64,000 nt of DNA, taken from Limnobacter olei (GTDB lineage: Bacteria; Pseudomonadota; Gammaproteobacteria; Burkholderiales; Burkholderiaceae_B). The stretch is taken from NCBI RefSeq assembly GCF_029087225.1, contig NZ_JARFJD010000014.1, positions 1 to 64,000 of the forward strand, in the 5' to 3' direction. The position numbers were made by a program, and so were the translations under genes. Shown piece after piece: positions 19,273 through 27,042 of the stretch (the first letter of the stretch is position 1; the number at the start of each line of letters is the position of its first letter). The notes under the pieces are model-generated. The model had not been told where the DNA came from. It worked only from the letters and a program-made list of their open reading frames with translations, and searched no databases.

Positions 19273-20631
19273 TTAGTTCTTTGCAACGATCATGCCAGCG
19301 GCCACAGTTTGGTTGGTGGCACCGTCAATCAGGATAAAACTGCCTGTTGCACGGCATTCGGTGTACAAATCCGCCACGATGGGCTGGGCCAGCACCAATT
19401 CAATCTGTGCGATGTCGTTCATTTGCACCGTTTTGGTGCTTTCACCGTGCAGCAGGGTGTGAATGTCGAGCACCAGGTTCACCGATTTAATTTTGGCTTG
19501 GGTTTGGCGAGTTGTCTGCTTGATCCAGTACTTGCGTGCGGGGTTCAATGGCTCATTGTCCAGCCAGCAAATGTCGGCCGTCAATGCCTTCACCGGGGCG
19601 TGGTTTACAGTGTCGCCCTGGCTGACGATTTGGTCGCCCCGGGACACGTCCACATCACGATCCAGCACAAGTGTTACACACTGGCCCAGGTGGGCTTCAG
19701 GCAGATCATCGTTCAAAAACACGATGCGTTGTACTACCGCACTTTGGCCTGAAGGATGTACCACCACAGTGTCGCCAACTTTCACGCTGCCACCTTCAAC
19801 GCGGCCCATGTAGCCGCGGAAGTCTTCAGCTTTGTGACCATCGTGGCGTGCCACCAACTGCACCGGGAAACGGAAACCCACTTTGTGAGCAGCCTCCGCG
19901 CGGTCAGCACGGCTGGGAATGTTTTCCAGAATGGGCAGCAAGGGCTGGCCGGTGTACCAAGGCGTTTTGGGGCTGGCAGTGACCACGTTGTCACCCGTGA
20001 GGGCGGAGATAGGAAGCACCAGCGCCTCTTGCACGCCAACGGTAACAGCCAGTTCTCGCACGGCTTTTTCAGTCGCAATGAATTTGGCCTGATCAAAATC
20101 AACCAGGTCCATTTTGTTCACGGCAAACAAAATGGCGGGAATACCCAGCTTGCCAGCAATTGCACTGTGGCGTTTGGTTTGGGCCAGCAGCGTGGCTTTC
20201 AAGCCTTCTGTGCTTTCTTCAAAAGTAACGCGGGTAATGTCGACCAGCACAATCGCTACGTCGGCTGTGGATGCACCAGTCACCATGTTGCGGGTGTACT
20301 GCTCGTGGCCCGGTGTGTCGGCCACAATAAATTTGCGCGCAGGCGTGGCGAAGTAGCGGTAAGCCACGTCGATGGTGATGCCTTGCTCACGCTCGGCTTC
20401 CAAGCCATCGGTTAACAATGAAAAGTCGATGGTGTCGCCTGCAGTGCGTTTGTTTTTGGCCTTGGAAATGGCGGCAAGCTGGTCAGCAAAAATACCTTTG
20501 CTGTCGAATAGCAGGCGACCAATCAGGGTGGACTTTCCGTCGTCGACAGAACCAGCGGTGATGAAGCGCAGCACGCCGTGGTCTTGGGTGCTTAGTTTCA
20601 GGGCTTCGTTAATTGCGTTCATGGTATTCAT
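19273..20631 (-). CDS. cysN: Sulfate adenylyltransferase subunit 1 (GTPase)
   Basis: A 452-residue elongation-factor-like GTPase that drives ATP sulfurylase (CysDN) to make APS from sulfate. G motifs are GSVDDGKST (near residue 27), DTPGHEQY (near 105) and NKMD (near 172), followed by two beta-barrel domains. It ends without the CysC (APS kinase) extension found in CysNC fusions, which fits direct APS reduction by the CysH here. The start could also be the second ATG at 20622, which has a GAG just upstream. Confidence 0.97.
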   Translation of the reverse strand: MNTMNAINEALKLSTQDHGVLRFITAGSVDDGKSTLIGRLLFDSKGIFADQLAAISKAKNKRTAGDTIDFSLLTDGLEAEREQGITIDVAYRYFATPARKFIVADTPGHEQYTRNMVTGASTADVAIVLVDITRVTFEESTEGLKATLLAQTKRHSAIAGKLGIPAILFAVNKMDLVDFDQAKFIATEKAVRELAVTVGVQEALVLPISALTGDNVVTASPKTPWYTGQPLLPILENIPSRADRAEAAHKVGFRFPVQLVARHDGHKAEDFRGYMGRVEGGSVKVGDTVVVHPSGQSAVVQRIVFLNDDLPEAHLGQCVTLVLDRDVDVSRGDQIVSQGDTVNHAPVKALTADICWLDNEPLNPARKYWIKQTTRQTQAKIKSVNLVLDIHTLLHGESTKTVQMNDIAQIELVLAQPIVADLYTECRATGSFILIDGATNQTVAAGMIVAKN

Positions 20632-20674
20632 CTCATTGTTTGTTTCGCGCGTGTGTTTCTCGTAGGCCCGGGGA

Positions 20675-21598
20675 TCAGAAATAACCTTCTTTCTTGCGGC
20701 GCTCCATGGAGGCCTCGGAAGTTTGATCGTCCATGCGGGTTGCGCCGCGCTCGGTAATGTCGGTCACCGCTGTTTCAGTAATGATTTCAGCTGGCGTGGC
20801 TGCAGTGCTGGCCACTGGGCAGGTGCAGGTAATGTCGCCCACAGTACGGAAACGCACCGTGCGCGTTGTGACAGTTTCACCGGCCTTGGGTTGGGTCATC
20901 TCGGTAACAGGCACCAACAAACCATTGCGCTCGATAATCTCGCGTTCATGGGCGTAGTAAATGTTGGGCAGTTCCAGCTTTTCGCGTTCAATGTATTGCC
21001 ACACGTCCAGTTCAGTCCAGTTGGAAATCGGGAACACGCGCATGTGTTCGCCGGGGTGAACGCGGGTGTTGTACAGGTCCCAAAGTTCTGGACGCTGGTT
21101 TTTTGGGTCCCATTGACCAAAGCCATCGCGGAACGAAAAAATACGTTCTTTCGCACGTGCTTTTTCTTCATCACGGCGTGCGCCGCCCATCAGTGCGTCA
21201 AAGCCAAATTCTTCCTGGGTCTCAAGCAGTGTGACGCTTTGAAACGCATTGCGTGAAGCGTCGGGGTGCGGCAGGCGAATGGTGCCTTTTTTGATGGAGC
21301 CTTCCAGTGAACGCACAATCAGTTCTTCACCCAATTGCTTGGCTTTCCAGTCACGAAACTCGATCACTTCCGGGAAGTTGTGTTCGGTGTCAATGTGCAC
21401 CAAGGGAAATGGAAACTTGCCGGGGCGAAATGCTTTTTCTGCAAGGCGCAACATCACGATGGAATCTTTGCCGCCTGAGAACAACATGGCGGGGCGAGCG
21501 CATTCAGCGGCCACTTCGCGCATGATGTAAATTGCTTCTGCTTCAAGCCAGTCCAGGTGGGACATGGTGTGTTTTTGCGTGCTCACTTGCGTGCTCAT
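20675..21598 (-). CDS. cysD: Sulfate adenylyltransferase subunit 2
   Basis: A 307-residue catalytic subunit of ATP sulfurylase, an N-type ATP pyrophosphatase with PP-loop SGGKDS (near residue 41). The conserved MGGARRDEEKARAKER stretch is near 138. It lies between cysH and cysN in the operon, 43 bp from cysN. An in-frame ATG at 21565 would shorten the N-terminus by 11 residues, but lacks a ribosome binding site. Confidence 0.98.
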   Translation of the reverse strand: MSTQVSTQKHTMSHLDWLEAEAIYIMREVAAECARPAMLFSGGKDSIVMLRLAEKAFRPGKFPFPLVHIDTEHNFPEVIEFRDWKAKQLGEELIVRSLEGSIKKGTIRLPHPDASRNAFQSVTLLETQEEFGFDALMGGARRDEEKARAKERIFSFRDGFGQWDPKNQRPELWDLYNTRVHPGEHMRVFPISNWTELDVWQYIEREKLELPNIYYAHEREIIERNGLLVPVTEMTQPKAGETVTTRTVRFRTVGDITCTCPVASTAATPAEIITETAVTDITERGATRMDDQTSEASMERRKKEGYF

Positions 21599-21638
21599 GA
21601 TTGTTCTCGACTTGTGTTCTTCAATGGTTGAATTCAGT

Positions 21639-22436
21639 TCATTTTTTCAGGTTGGCGTTGTGCAAACCGCATTCCTTGCTGCTTGGGTCTTCCCACCACC
21701 AGCGGCCCGCCCGAATGTCTTCACCAATGGTGATGGCGCGGGTGCAGGGTTCACAACCAATCGACGGAAAACCCTCGAAGTGCAGCTTGTTGACAGGCAC
21801 ATCAAACTGGCGAACATAGGTCCACACATCGGCCTCGCTCCAGTCAGCCAGCGGGTTGAATTTTTCAATACCGCGGTCAGTATCGAATTCGCGCACCGGC
21901 AAGGCGGCACGAGTGGCTGCCTGCGCCTGGCGTTGGCCGGTTACCCACGCTTTAGCACCTTGAAGGGCACGCGCCAAAGGCTCTACCTTGCGAATACCGC
22001 AGCATTCTTTGCGCAGCGCAGTGCTCTCATAAAAGGCATCGCGGCCTTTGGTGTTCACGTAGGCTTCAACGGCTTGCGCCTGTGGTTCAAACCACTGCAC
22101 TGTTTGACCATATTTGGCTTGCAGTGCAGGGGCGACATCCAGGGTTTGCTGGTGCAGGCGACCTGTATTCAGGCTGAATACACGAATGTTCAGCTTCAGG
22201 CGCGCAATCGCATCAAACAACACATTGTCTTCAGCAGCAAGGCTGCTGGCCAGTGCAATGTTGTCGAACTCTTGCGCGGCTTGGGTCAACAGGGTTTCTA
22301 GCGCCTGTACCTTGTCTGCAATGTCGGTGGCGGGTTGGTGCGGGCCACGAAACACCGCAATCGGTTGTTCCAGTGCAACGCTGTTGTCGGGGGCTGCTTC
22401 AACGCTGTGAAAGCGTGAAGTGTTCACTGCATTCAT
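21639..22436 (-). CDS. cysH: Phosphoadenylyl/adenylyl-sulfate reductase (APS reductase type)
   Basis: A 265-residue thioredoxin-dependent reductase producing sulfite. It carries both cysteine pairs of the [4Fe-4S]-containing APS reductases, CCGIRKVEPL (near residue 140) and GCEPCTR (near 225), plus the catalytic ECGLH at the C-terminus. Enteric PAPS reductases lack the CC...CxxC pairs, so the substrate here is probably APS. That agrees with the lack of a CysC domain on CysN. The N-terminal 40 residues are less conserved. A GGAG site precedes the ATG, 2 bp from the DUF934 stop. Confidence 0.95.
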   Translation of the reverse strand: MNAVNTSRFHSVEAAPDNSVALEQPIAVFRGPHQPATDIADKVQALETLLTQAAQEFDNIALASSLAAEDNVLFDAIARLKLNIRVFSLNTGRLHQQTLDVAPALQAKYGQTVQWFEPQAQAVEAYVNTKGRDAFYESTALRKECCGIRKVEPLARALQGAKAWVTGQRQAQAATRAALPVREFDTDRGIEKFNPLADWSEADVWTYVRQFDVPVNKLHFEGFPSIGCEPCTRAITIGEDIRAGRWWWEDPSSKECGLHNANLKK

Positions 22437-22438
22437 AC

Positions 22439-22990
22439 TTATGCTCCCGCGGCGGCTGCCCTGCGATTGAAAACAGGCAGCGAGCCGTCGGCACTGGTTT
22501 GGTATGGGATGGTGAAATCGGAAAACGCATTCAGTGCGTCTTCAAGCGACTTGCCTTCCTTGATATCGAATTGCGTGAAGCCACAACGCGCCAGGTAGAA
22601 AAACTGGTCCCGCCAAATATCGCCAAATGCGCGAATGTCGCCTTTGAAACCATAGCGCGCACGCAGCAGGTAAGCGCCTGAGTAGCCTTGGCCAAACTTG
22701 AACACCGGGAAGTGAAATGCAATCAGCTTCAGCACATTCACGTCGCCCTGCAATTGTTCCGGGTTGTCTTCAGGGTTCAGGTAAACACCCAGGTCACCCG
22801 CCTGTGCGCGTGCTGAGAGCTCAGCCTTGTTGGCTTCCCAAACAGACAGGTGCACCAGCACTTTGCCCTCGGAGGGAATTGCCACAGGCGCTTCAGCTGT
22901 ACCTGTTTCGACGACAACGAATTCATTGGCAACAATAGACGCTTGGCCATTCAGTGGTTTGACAATGACGCTTTTTACTGGGTTTGCCAT
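22439..22990 (-). CDS. DUF934 protein of the sulfite-reduction operon
   Basis: A 183-residue protein of the DUF934 family, annotated elsewhere as a probable oxidoreductase or accessory factor in sulfite reduction. Recognisable conserved stretches are FKFGQGYSGAYLLR, GDIRAFGDIWRDQ and LARCGFTQFDI. The start ATG at 22990 lies 1 bp after the cysI stop with an AAGGAGG site. The family occurs between cysI and cysH in many beta- and gammaproteobacteria; its biochemical role is not established. No cofactor motif is obvious. Confidence 0.9.
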   Translation of the reverse strand: MANPVKSVIVKPLNGQASIVANEFVVVETGTAEAPVAIPSEGKVLVHLSVWEANKAELSARAQAGDLGVYLNPEDNPEQLQGDVNVLKLIAFHFPVFKFGQGYSGAYLLRARYGFKGDIRAFGDIWRDQFFYLARCGFTQFDIKEGKSLEDALNAFSDFTIPYQTSADGSLPVFNRRAAAAGA

Positions 22991-22991
22991 G

Positions 22992-24671
22992 TTATGCAGC
23001 CTCCTTGTTGGCGTACACGTGGTCTTTGAAGGGCTCTGCACCAATGCGGTCGAGGGTGTCGATGAACAGTTCATCTTCATGGCGCTCGCGCACGTACACT
23101 TCCAGCAACTTCACGACCACGCCGGGTACGTCTTCCGCGTAAAACGATTTGCCGATCACCTTACCGATGGATGCATTGTTTCCTTGGCGGCCACCCAGCG
23201 TAACCTGGTACCACTCTTCACCGTTTTTATCGACACCCAAAATACCGATGTTGCCAATGTGGTGGTGACCACATGAATTGATACAACCGGAAATATTCAG
23301 GCTGAGGTCGCCCAGGTCAAACTGGTAATCGAGGTTGTCCACGGCTTCCTGAATACCCAAGGCAATCGGAATGGATTTGGCGTTGGCCAGTGAACAGAAA
23401 TCACCGCCCGGGCAGGCAATCATGTCGCTGACCAAGCCAATGTTGGGCATGGCCAGGTTGTGCTCTTTCAGCGTGCTCCACAACTCGAATAGGTCCTGTT
23501 CAGCCACATCAGACAGCACAAAGTTTTGTTCGTGTGTAACCCGCAGTTCACCGAATGAATACTGCTCGGCCAAGTCAGCAATCAAGTGCATTTCATCGGT
23601 GGTGGCATCGCCAGGGGCAATGCCGGGGCGCTTCAGTGAAATGCTGATAGCCACATAACCGGGCTGGCGGTGTTCACGTGCATTGCGTGTTAGCCAGCGA
23701 TCAAAGCCCACATGCTTGGCGCGCAGGCCACGGTTTTGCTCTGCAATGGTGGCCACTTGCTCGGCGCTGAATTGCTCGTAGGCGGGGGCCGTGAAGAAAG
23801 ATGAAACACGGTCAAATTCTTTCTGGGGAATGACCGATACACCACCCTTGATGTGTTGCCATTCCTCTTCAACTTGCTTGGCGAATTCCTCCGGGCCAAT
23901 GGCACGCACCAGAATTTTGATGCGGGCTTTGTACAGGTTGTCGCGGCGACCATAGCGGTTGTACACGCGCATCACCGCTTCGATGTAGGTCAGCAGTTCC
24001 TGCCAGGGCAGGTCGTTCTTGATGACAGAGCCGATCACCGGTGTACGACCCAAACCACCACCCGCCAGCAATTGGGCTACCACTTCGCCAGCTGCATTGC
24101 GGGTCAAATTCACACCAATGTCGTGCACTTGCACGGCAGCGCGATCAACGGCAGCACCATTCACGGCAATCTTGAATTTGCGAGGCAGGTGAGCGAACTC
24201 GGGGTGGAAGGTGCTCCATTGGCGAATCAATTCGCAGAATGGGCGTGGGTCTACAAATTCGTCTTTCGCAATACCTGCAAACGGATCGCTGGTGGTGTTG
24301 CGAATACAGTTGCCGCTGGTTTGAATGGCGTGCATTTCAACTTCAGCCAGTTCAGCAAGAATGGACGGTACATTTTCCAGTGCAGGCCAGTTGTATTGAA
24401 TATTCTGGCGCGTTGTGAAGTGCGCGTAGTTGCGGTCGTATTTGGCCGCAATATCGGCAAGCTTGTGCAACTGTTTTGCACCCAGCAGGCCATAAGGAAT
24501 GGCCACGCGCAGCATGGGCGCATGGCGCTGAATGTACAGGCCGTTTTGCAGGCGCAGGGGGCGGAACTCTTCGTCCGTCAGTTCACCCTTCAAAAAGCGC
24601 TCGGTTTGGTTGCGAAACTGAGCCACACGTTCGCGTACAAGGGCGTGGTCGTAGTCGTCGTATTTGTACAT
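22992..24671 (-). CDS. cysI: Nitrite/sulfite reductase hemoprotein (sulfite reductase beta)
   Basis: A 559-residue siroheme and [4Fe-4S] enzyme that reduces sulfite to sulfide. The cluster ligands are CPGGDFC (near residue 425) and GCINSC (near 471), C-x5-C and C-x3-C; two ferredoxin-like half-domains precede them (RHAPMLRVAIPYG, TTRQNIQYNW). No cysJ flavoprotein gene is nearby, so electrons probably come from ferredoxin or another carrier. It follows the TauE-like gene with no gap, making it gene two of the operon. Confidence 0.95.
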   Translation of the reverse strand: MYKYDDYDHALVRERVAQFRNQTERFLKGELTDEEFRPLRLQNGLYIQRHAPMLRVAIPYGLLGAKQLHKLADIAAKYDRNYAHFTTRQNIQYNWPALENVPSILAELAEVEMHAIQTSGNCIRNTTSDPFAGIAKDEFVDPRPFCELIRQWSTFHPEFAHLPRKFKIAVNGAAVDRAAVQVHDIGVNLTRNAAGEVVAQLLAGGGLGRTPVIGSVIKNDLPWQELLTYIEAVMRVYNRYGRRDNLYKARIKILVRAIGPEEFAKQVEEEWQHIKGGVSVIPQKEFDRVSSFFTAPAYEQFSAEQVATIAEQNRGLRAKHVGFDRWLTRNAREHRQPGYVAISISLKRPGIAPGDATTDEMHLIADLAEQYSFGELRVTHEQNFVLSDVAEQDLFELWSTLKEHNLAMPNIGLVSDMIACPGGDFCSLANAKSIPIALGIQEAVDNLDYQFDLGDLSLNISGCINSCGHHHIGNIGILGVDKNGEEWYQVTLGGRQGNNASIGKVIGKSFYAEDVPGVVVKLLEVYVRERHEDELFIDTLDRIGAEPFKDHVYANKEAA

Positions 24672-25469
24672 TTACATCACCAGTTTTGCGGCCACGGCGG
24701 TGAGGGTCGTGGCCAATACCCCGCGCAAGAACTTTTCAGGCACTGCGCGACTTAAATAACTGCCCACTGTGATACCAGGAATTGACCCTATCAGCAGTGC
24801 GCCCAACAAACCAAAATCAACTGTGCCCAAACTGAAATGGCCAAAGGCCGCAACAGTGGTAAGGGGCACAGCATAAGCGATATCAGTACCCGCAATTTCC
24901 GATGCCTTCAAATGTGGGTACAACATGAATAAAGCCATGACTCCAACTGCACCAGCACCGATGGAAGACACGGTAACCAGGGTGCCAATCACCGCGAATG
25001 CGGCTACCGTTGATACGCTACGTGTTTTGTCTTGCAACTGCGCTTTTGGATTGTGTTGCACCCAATGAACAATTTTTGTTTTAAAGATTAGGGCAAATAC
25101 CGTGAGCATGACGCAGAACGAAATCGACCAGCGAATGAATACGTCGATTGGACTGCCTTTGCCGGCATTTTGAATGTCCAAGCCATGCAAAATCGAAATG
25201 GTGATCAAAGATGCTGGCACACTGCCCAAACACGCTAAGCCTACGATTTTCCATTTCACCGTGCTGCGCAGTCGGTGTACCACCGTGCCAACACCCTTGG
25301 TAATTGCGGCAAAGGCAAGGTCGGTACCCACTGCGGTTGTGGCGGGTACGCCGAACAACACGGTGAGCAATGGCGTCATCAGCGAGCCACCACCCACACC
25401 GGTCAGGCCGACCAGAAGGCCGACCGCCAGGCCAGAAGCTACGTAGACTAAATTGATGTCGAAAGGCAC
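24672..25469 (-). CDS. TauE/SafE-family sulfite/sulfate transporter
   Basis: A 265-residue membrane protein with about seven or eight hydrophobic segments and the TauE/SafE signature GLTGVGGGSLMTPLL (residues 21-35), repeated in the second half (SSIGAGAVGVMALF). Such proteins move sulfoacetate, sulfite or related anions. As first gene of the cys operon it most likely imports sulfate or exports excess sulfite; direction cannot be told from sequence. The start is a GTG at 25469; no other in-frame start fits the N-terminal helix better. Confidence 0.85.
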   Translation of the reverse strand: MPFDINLVYVASGLAVGLLVGLTGVGGGSLMTPLLTVLFGVPATTAVGTDLAFAAITKGVGTVVHRLRSTVKWKIVGLACLGSVPASLITISILHGLDIQNAGKGSPIDVFIRWSISFCVMLTVFALIFKTKIVHWVQHNPKAQLQDKTRSVSTVAAFAVIGTLVTVSSIGAGAVGVMALFMLYPHLKASEIAGTDIAYAVPLTTVAAFGHFSLGTVDFGLLGALLIGSIPGITVGSYLSRAVPEKFLRGVLATTLTAVAAKLVM

Positions 25470-25555
25470 GTGAAAGCTCGATGAAAATGGTTTTTGAGGA
25501 CTTGAAGTGTAAGCGCTAACCCTTATAATTCAAACGATAGTATTTCCATTTATAT

Positions 25556-25570
25556 ATTCCCCTGTGGAAT
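25556..25570. promoter_or_regulatory. Dyad in the cysB/cys-operon intergenic region
   Basis: ATTCC (25556-25560) and GGAAT (25566-25570) form a perfect inverted repeat with a CCTGT spacer, 11 bp before the cysB ATG. LysR regulators commonly bind T-N11-A-type dyads between themselves and their divergent target. The 112-bp gap is AT-rich and must hold both promoters, so CysB autoregulation here is plausible. Confidence 0.4.
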
Positions 25571-25581
25571 AAAGGGTTTTT

Positions 25582-26535
25582 ATGAACTTGCATCAGCTTC
25601 GATTCGTTCGGGAAGCGGTTCGCCATGATTTCAGCTTGACCGATGCGGCCAAGGCGCTGTTCACCTCTCAGCCAGGTGTGTCGAAGGCAATCATCGAATT
25701 TGAAGAAGAGCTGGGCTTTCAAATTTTCAAGCGACATGGCAAACGCATCAAAGGTTTAACGCCTCCCGGTGAATTGGTGTATCAAGCCTGTGAGCGCGTT
25801 TTGGCGGAACTTGAGAATATCAAAAGAGTGGGTGAAGAATTTGCAGCGCGCGAAAGCGGGCAGTTAACAGTGGCCGTAACCCACACGCAGGCACGCTATG
25901 TTTTGCCACAGGCTGTAGCGGCTTTTCGCAAGAAATTCCCGAAAGTGAAGCTGATTTTGCTGCAGGGGACCCCCGAGCAACTGGCCCAGTTGGTGCGCAA
26001 AGACCAGGCCGACTTGGCTGTGGCCACCGAGGCTTTGGCCGATGAGCCTGACTTGGTGACATTTCCCTGTTACGACTGGGGCCACATTGCGGTGGCGCCC
26101 ACCGACTCGCCCCTGTTAAAACCGTTTGCATTGGGCGGGCGGCAAATTGCGCTGGCTGATTTCGATCAAATGCCCATCATCACTTATGAAACCCATTTTG
26201 CGGGCCGCAAGAAAATTGATGCGGCGTTTCAGAAGGCTGGGGTGAACATTGACCTGGTGCTTGAGGCCATTGATGCGGACGTGATTAAAACCTATGTGGG
26301 CTTGGGTTTGGGCGTGGGCATTATTGCTGAAGTTGCTTTTGATGCCTTGAAAGACAAAGGGTTGATGGCAGTACCAGTGGACCACTTGTTTGGCCGCAAC
26401 ACCACGCGAATTGCCCTGCGGCAAGGTGTGTTCATGCGCACGCTGATGTATGAATTCATTGCGGTGTTTGCACCGATGTTGACCCCGAAGTTGATTGACC
26501 GCGTGCTGGGTGGGGGGCAGGCGTACGACATTTGA
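25582..26535 (+). CDS. cysB: LysR-type regulator CysB
   Basis: A 317-residue LysR-family activator. The winged helix-turn-helix is residues 1-60 (SLTDAAKALFTSQPGVSKAI near 18-37); the effector domain (about 90-300) shows CysB-type features, such as VAVTHTQARYVLP and PIITYETHFAGR, which bind N-acetylserine or sulfate in CysB/Cbl. It is divergent from the sulfate-assimilation operon, its expected target. Length matches CysB (324 in E. coli). Cbl is an alternative, but only one paralogue is visible here. Confidence 0.92.
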   Translation: MNLHQLRFVREAVRHDFSLTDAAKALFTSQPGVSKAIIEFEEELGFQIFKRHGKRIKGLTPPGELVYQACERVLAELENIKRVGEEFAARESGQLTVAVTHTQARYVLPQAVAAFRKKFPKVKLILLQGTPEQLAQLVRKDQADLAVATEALADEPDLVTFPCYDWGHIAVAPTDSPLLKPFALGGRQIALADFDQMPIITYETHFAGRKKIDAAFQKAGVNIDLVLEAIDADVIKTYVGLGLGVGIIAEVAFDALKDKGLMAVPVDHLFGRNTTRIALRQGVFMRTLMYEFIAVFAPMLTPKLIDRVLGGGQAYDI

Positions 26536-26590
26536 TGCTGCTTGGTTTGGGTGTGTGCGTGGTTGATTTGTTCGGAGCGCAGTACCTGTC

Positions 26591-26729
26591 GCGACGGAAA
26601 ATCTGTTGGCCCCAAGCTGAACCTCGCCTTGCCTGAAACCGCCCCTCGAAAAAAGCGGTCGGGGCGGCTTCTGCCCTGAAGGGCACCAGCCCGGCTTGGC
26701 ACGCTTGGACAGATTTTCCTGACTGTCGC
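26591..26729. repeat. Imperfect palindromic element with nested hairpins
   Basis: Outer arms are GCGAC plus GGAAAATCTGT (26591-26606) and ACAGATTTTCC plus, after a 5-base bulge, GTCGC (26709-26729). Inside, CCAAGC (26612-26617) can pair with either of two GCTTGG copies (26694-26699, 26703-26708), and two hairpins are nested: CCGCCCC/GGGGCGG (26639-26645, 26661-26667) and TGCCC-TGAA-GGGCA (26672-26685). The overall shape is a branched stem. Confidence 0.6.
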
Positions 26730-26884
26730 AACAAGCACATGCGCACCCTATCAAATCTGCACATCGCACACATTGTGCACATCGCGTACAGCACGCAACT
26801 CGTCGCAGCATTTTACAAGTTGCACATGCAGCGCTGTTCGGGGCGAGTTCAGGCCAGCCCGCCCAACGACCTCGCAGCGCGGGG

Positions 26885-26929
26885 CGATTCCGCGAGGAAT
26901 CGATGCAAAGGCGCTATTGCGCTTTGCAT
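26885..26929. repeat. Two adjacent hairpins
   Basis: CGATTCC (26885-26891) pairs with GGAATCG (26896-26902) around a GCGA loop, which fits the GNRA tetraloop pattern. One base on, ATGCAAA then GCGC (26903-26914, one bulged G) pairs with GCGC then TTTGCAT (26919-26929) around TATT. No T-run follows, so these are not ordinary terminators. Confidence 0.6.
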
Positions 26930-26971
26930 GACCCAAGCCAGGGGATAGTTGGGAGAACTCGGGCTGCGCCA

Positions 26972-27039
26972 AGGCCCGAATAGTGCGGCTGTGCGGCTTG
27001 TCATTGTGCCAGGCCCGAACAGTGCGGCTGTGCGGCTTG
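26972..27039. repeat. Tandem direct repeat, 29 bp with 39-bp period
   Basis: A 29-bp unit beginning AGGCCCGAA and ending GTGCGGCTTG occurs at 26972-27000 and 27011-27039 with a single mismatch (T/C), separated by 10 bp. Each unit also holds an internal GTGCGGCT/GTGCGGCTT echo. It abuts the 3' end of the dehydrogenase gene. Confidence 0.85.
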
Positions 27040-27042
27040 CCG

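Larger units (their letters stand above)
26536..27042. other. Repeat-rich 507-bp intergenic region
   Basis: The longest non-coding stretch of the window, between cysB and the convergent dehydrogenase gene. It contains a 139-bp imperfect palindromic element (26591-26729), a 10-bp direct repeat TGCACATCGC (26759-26768 and 26776-26785), two adjacent hairpins (26885-26929), a TCGGGC/GCCCGA hairpin (26959-26979) and a tandem 29-bp repeat (26972-27039). Frames open on both strands here give Cys/His/Arg-rich, low-quality peptides without good starts, so I call no gene. It could be decayed mobile DNA, a palindromic repeat cluster or a structured RNA. Confidence 0.7.

Noticed and set aside
26116-26811. 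Minus-strand frames over the end of cysB and the repeat-rich gap
   Set aside because: They overlap cysB in antisense, have Cys/Arg-rich compositions and lack plausible starts; the inverted repeats explain the open frames.
26972-27039. CRISPR array
   Set aside because: Only two repeat copies with a 10-bp spacer and no cas genes.
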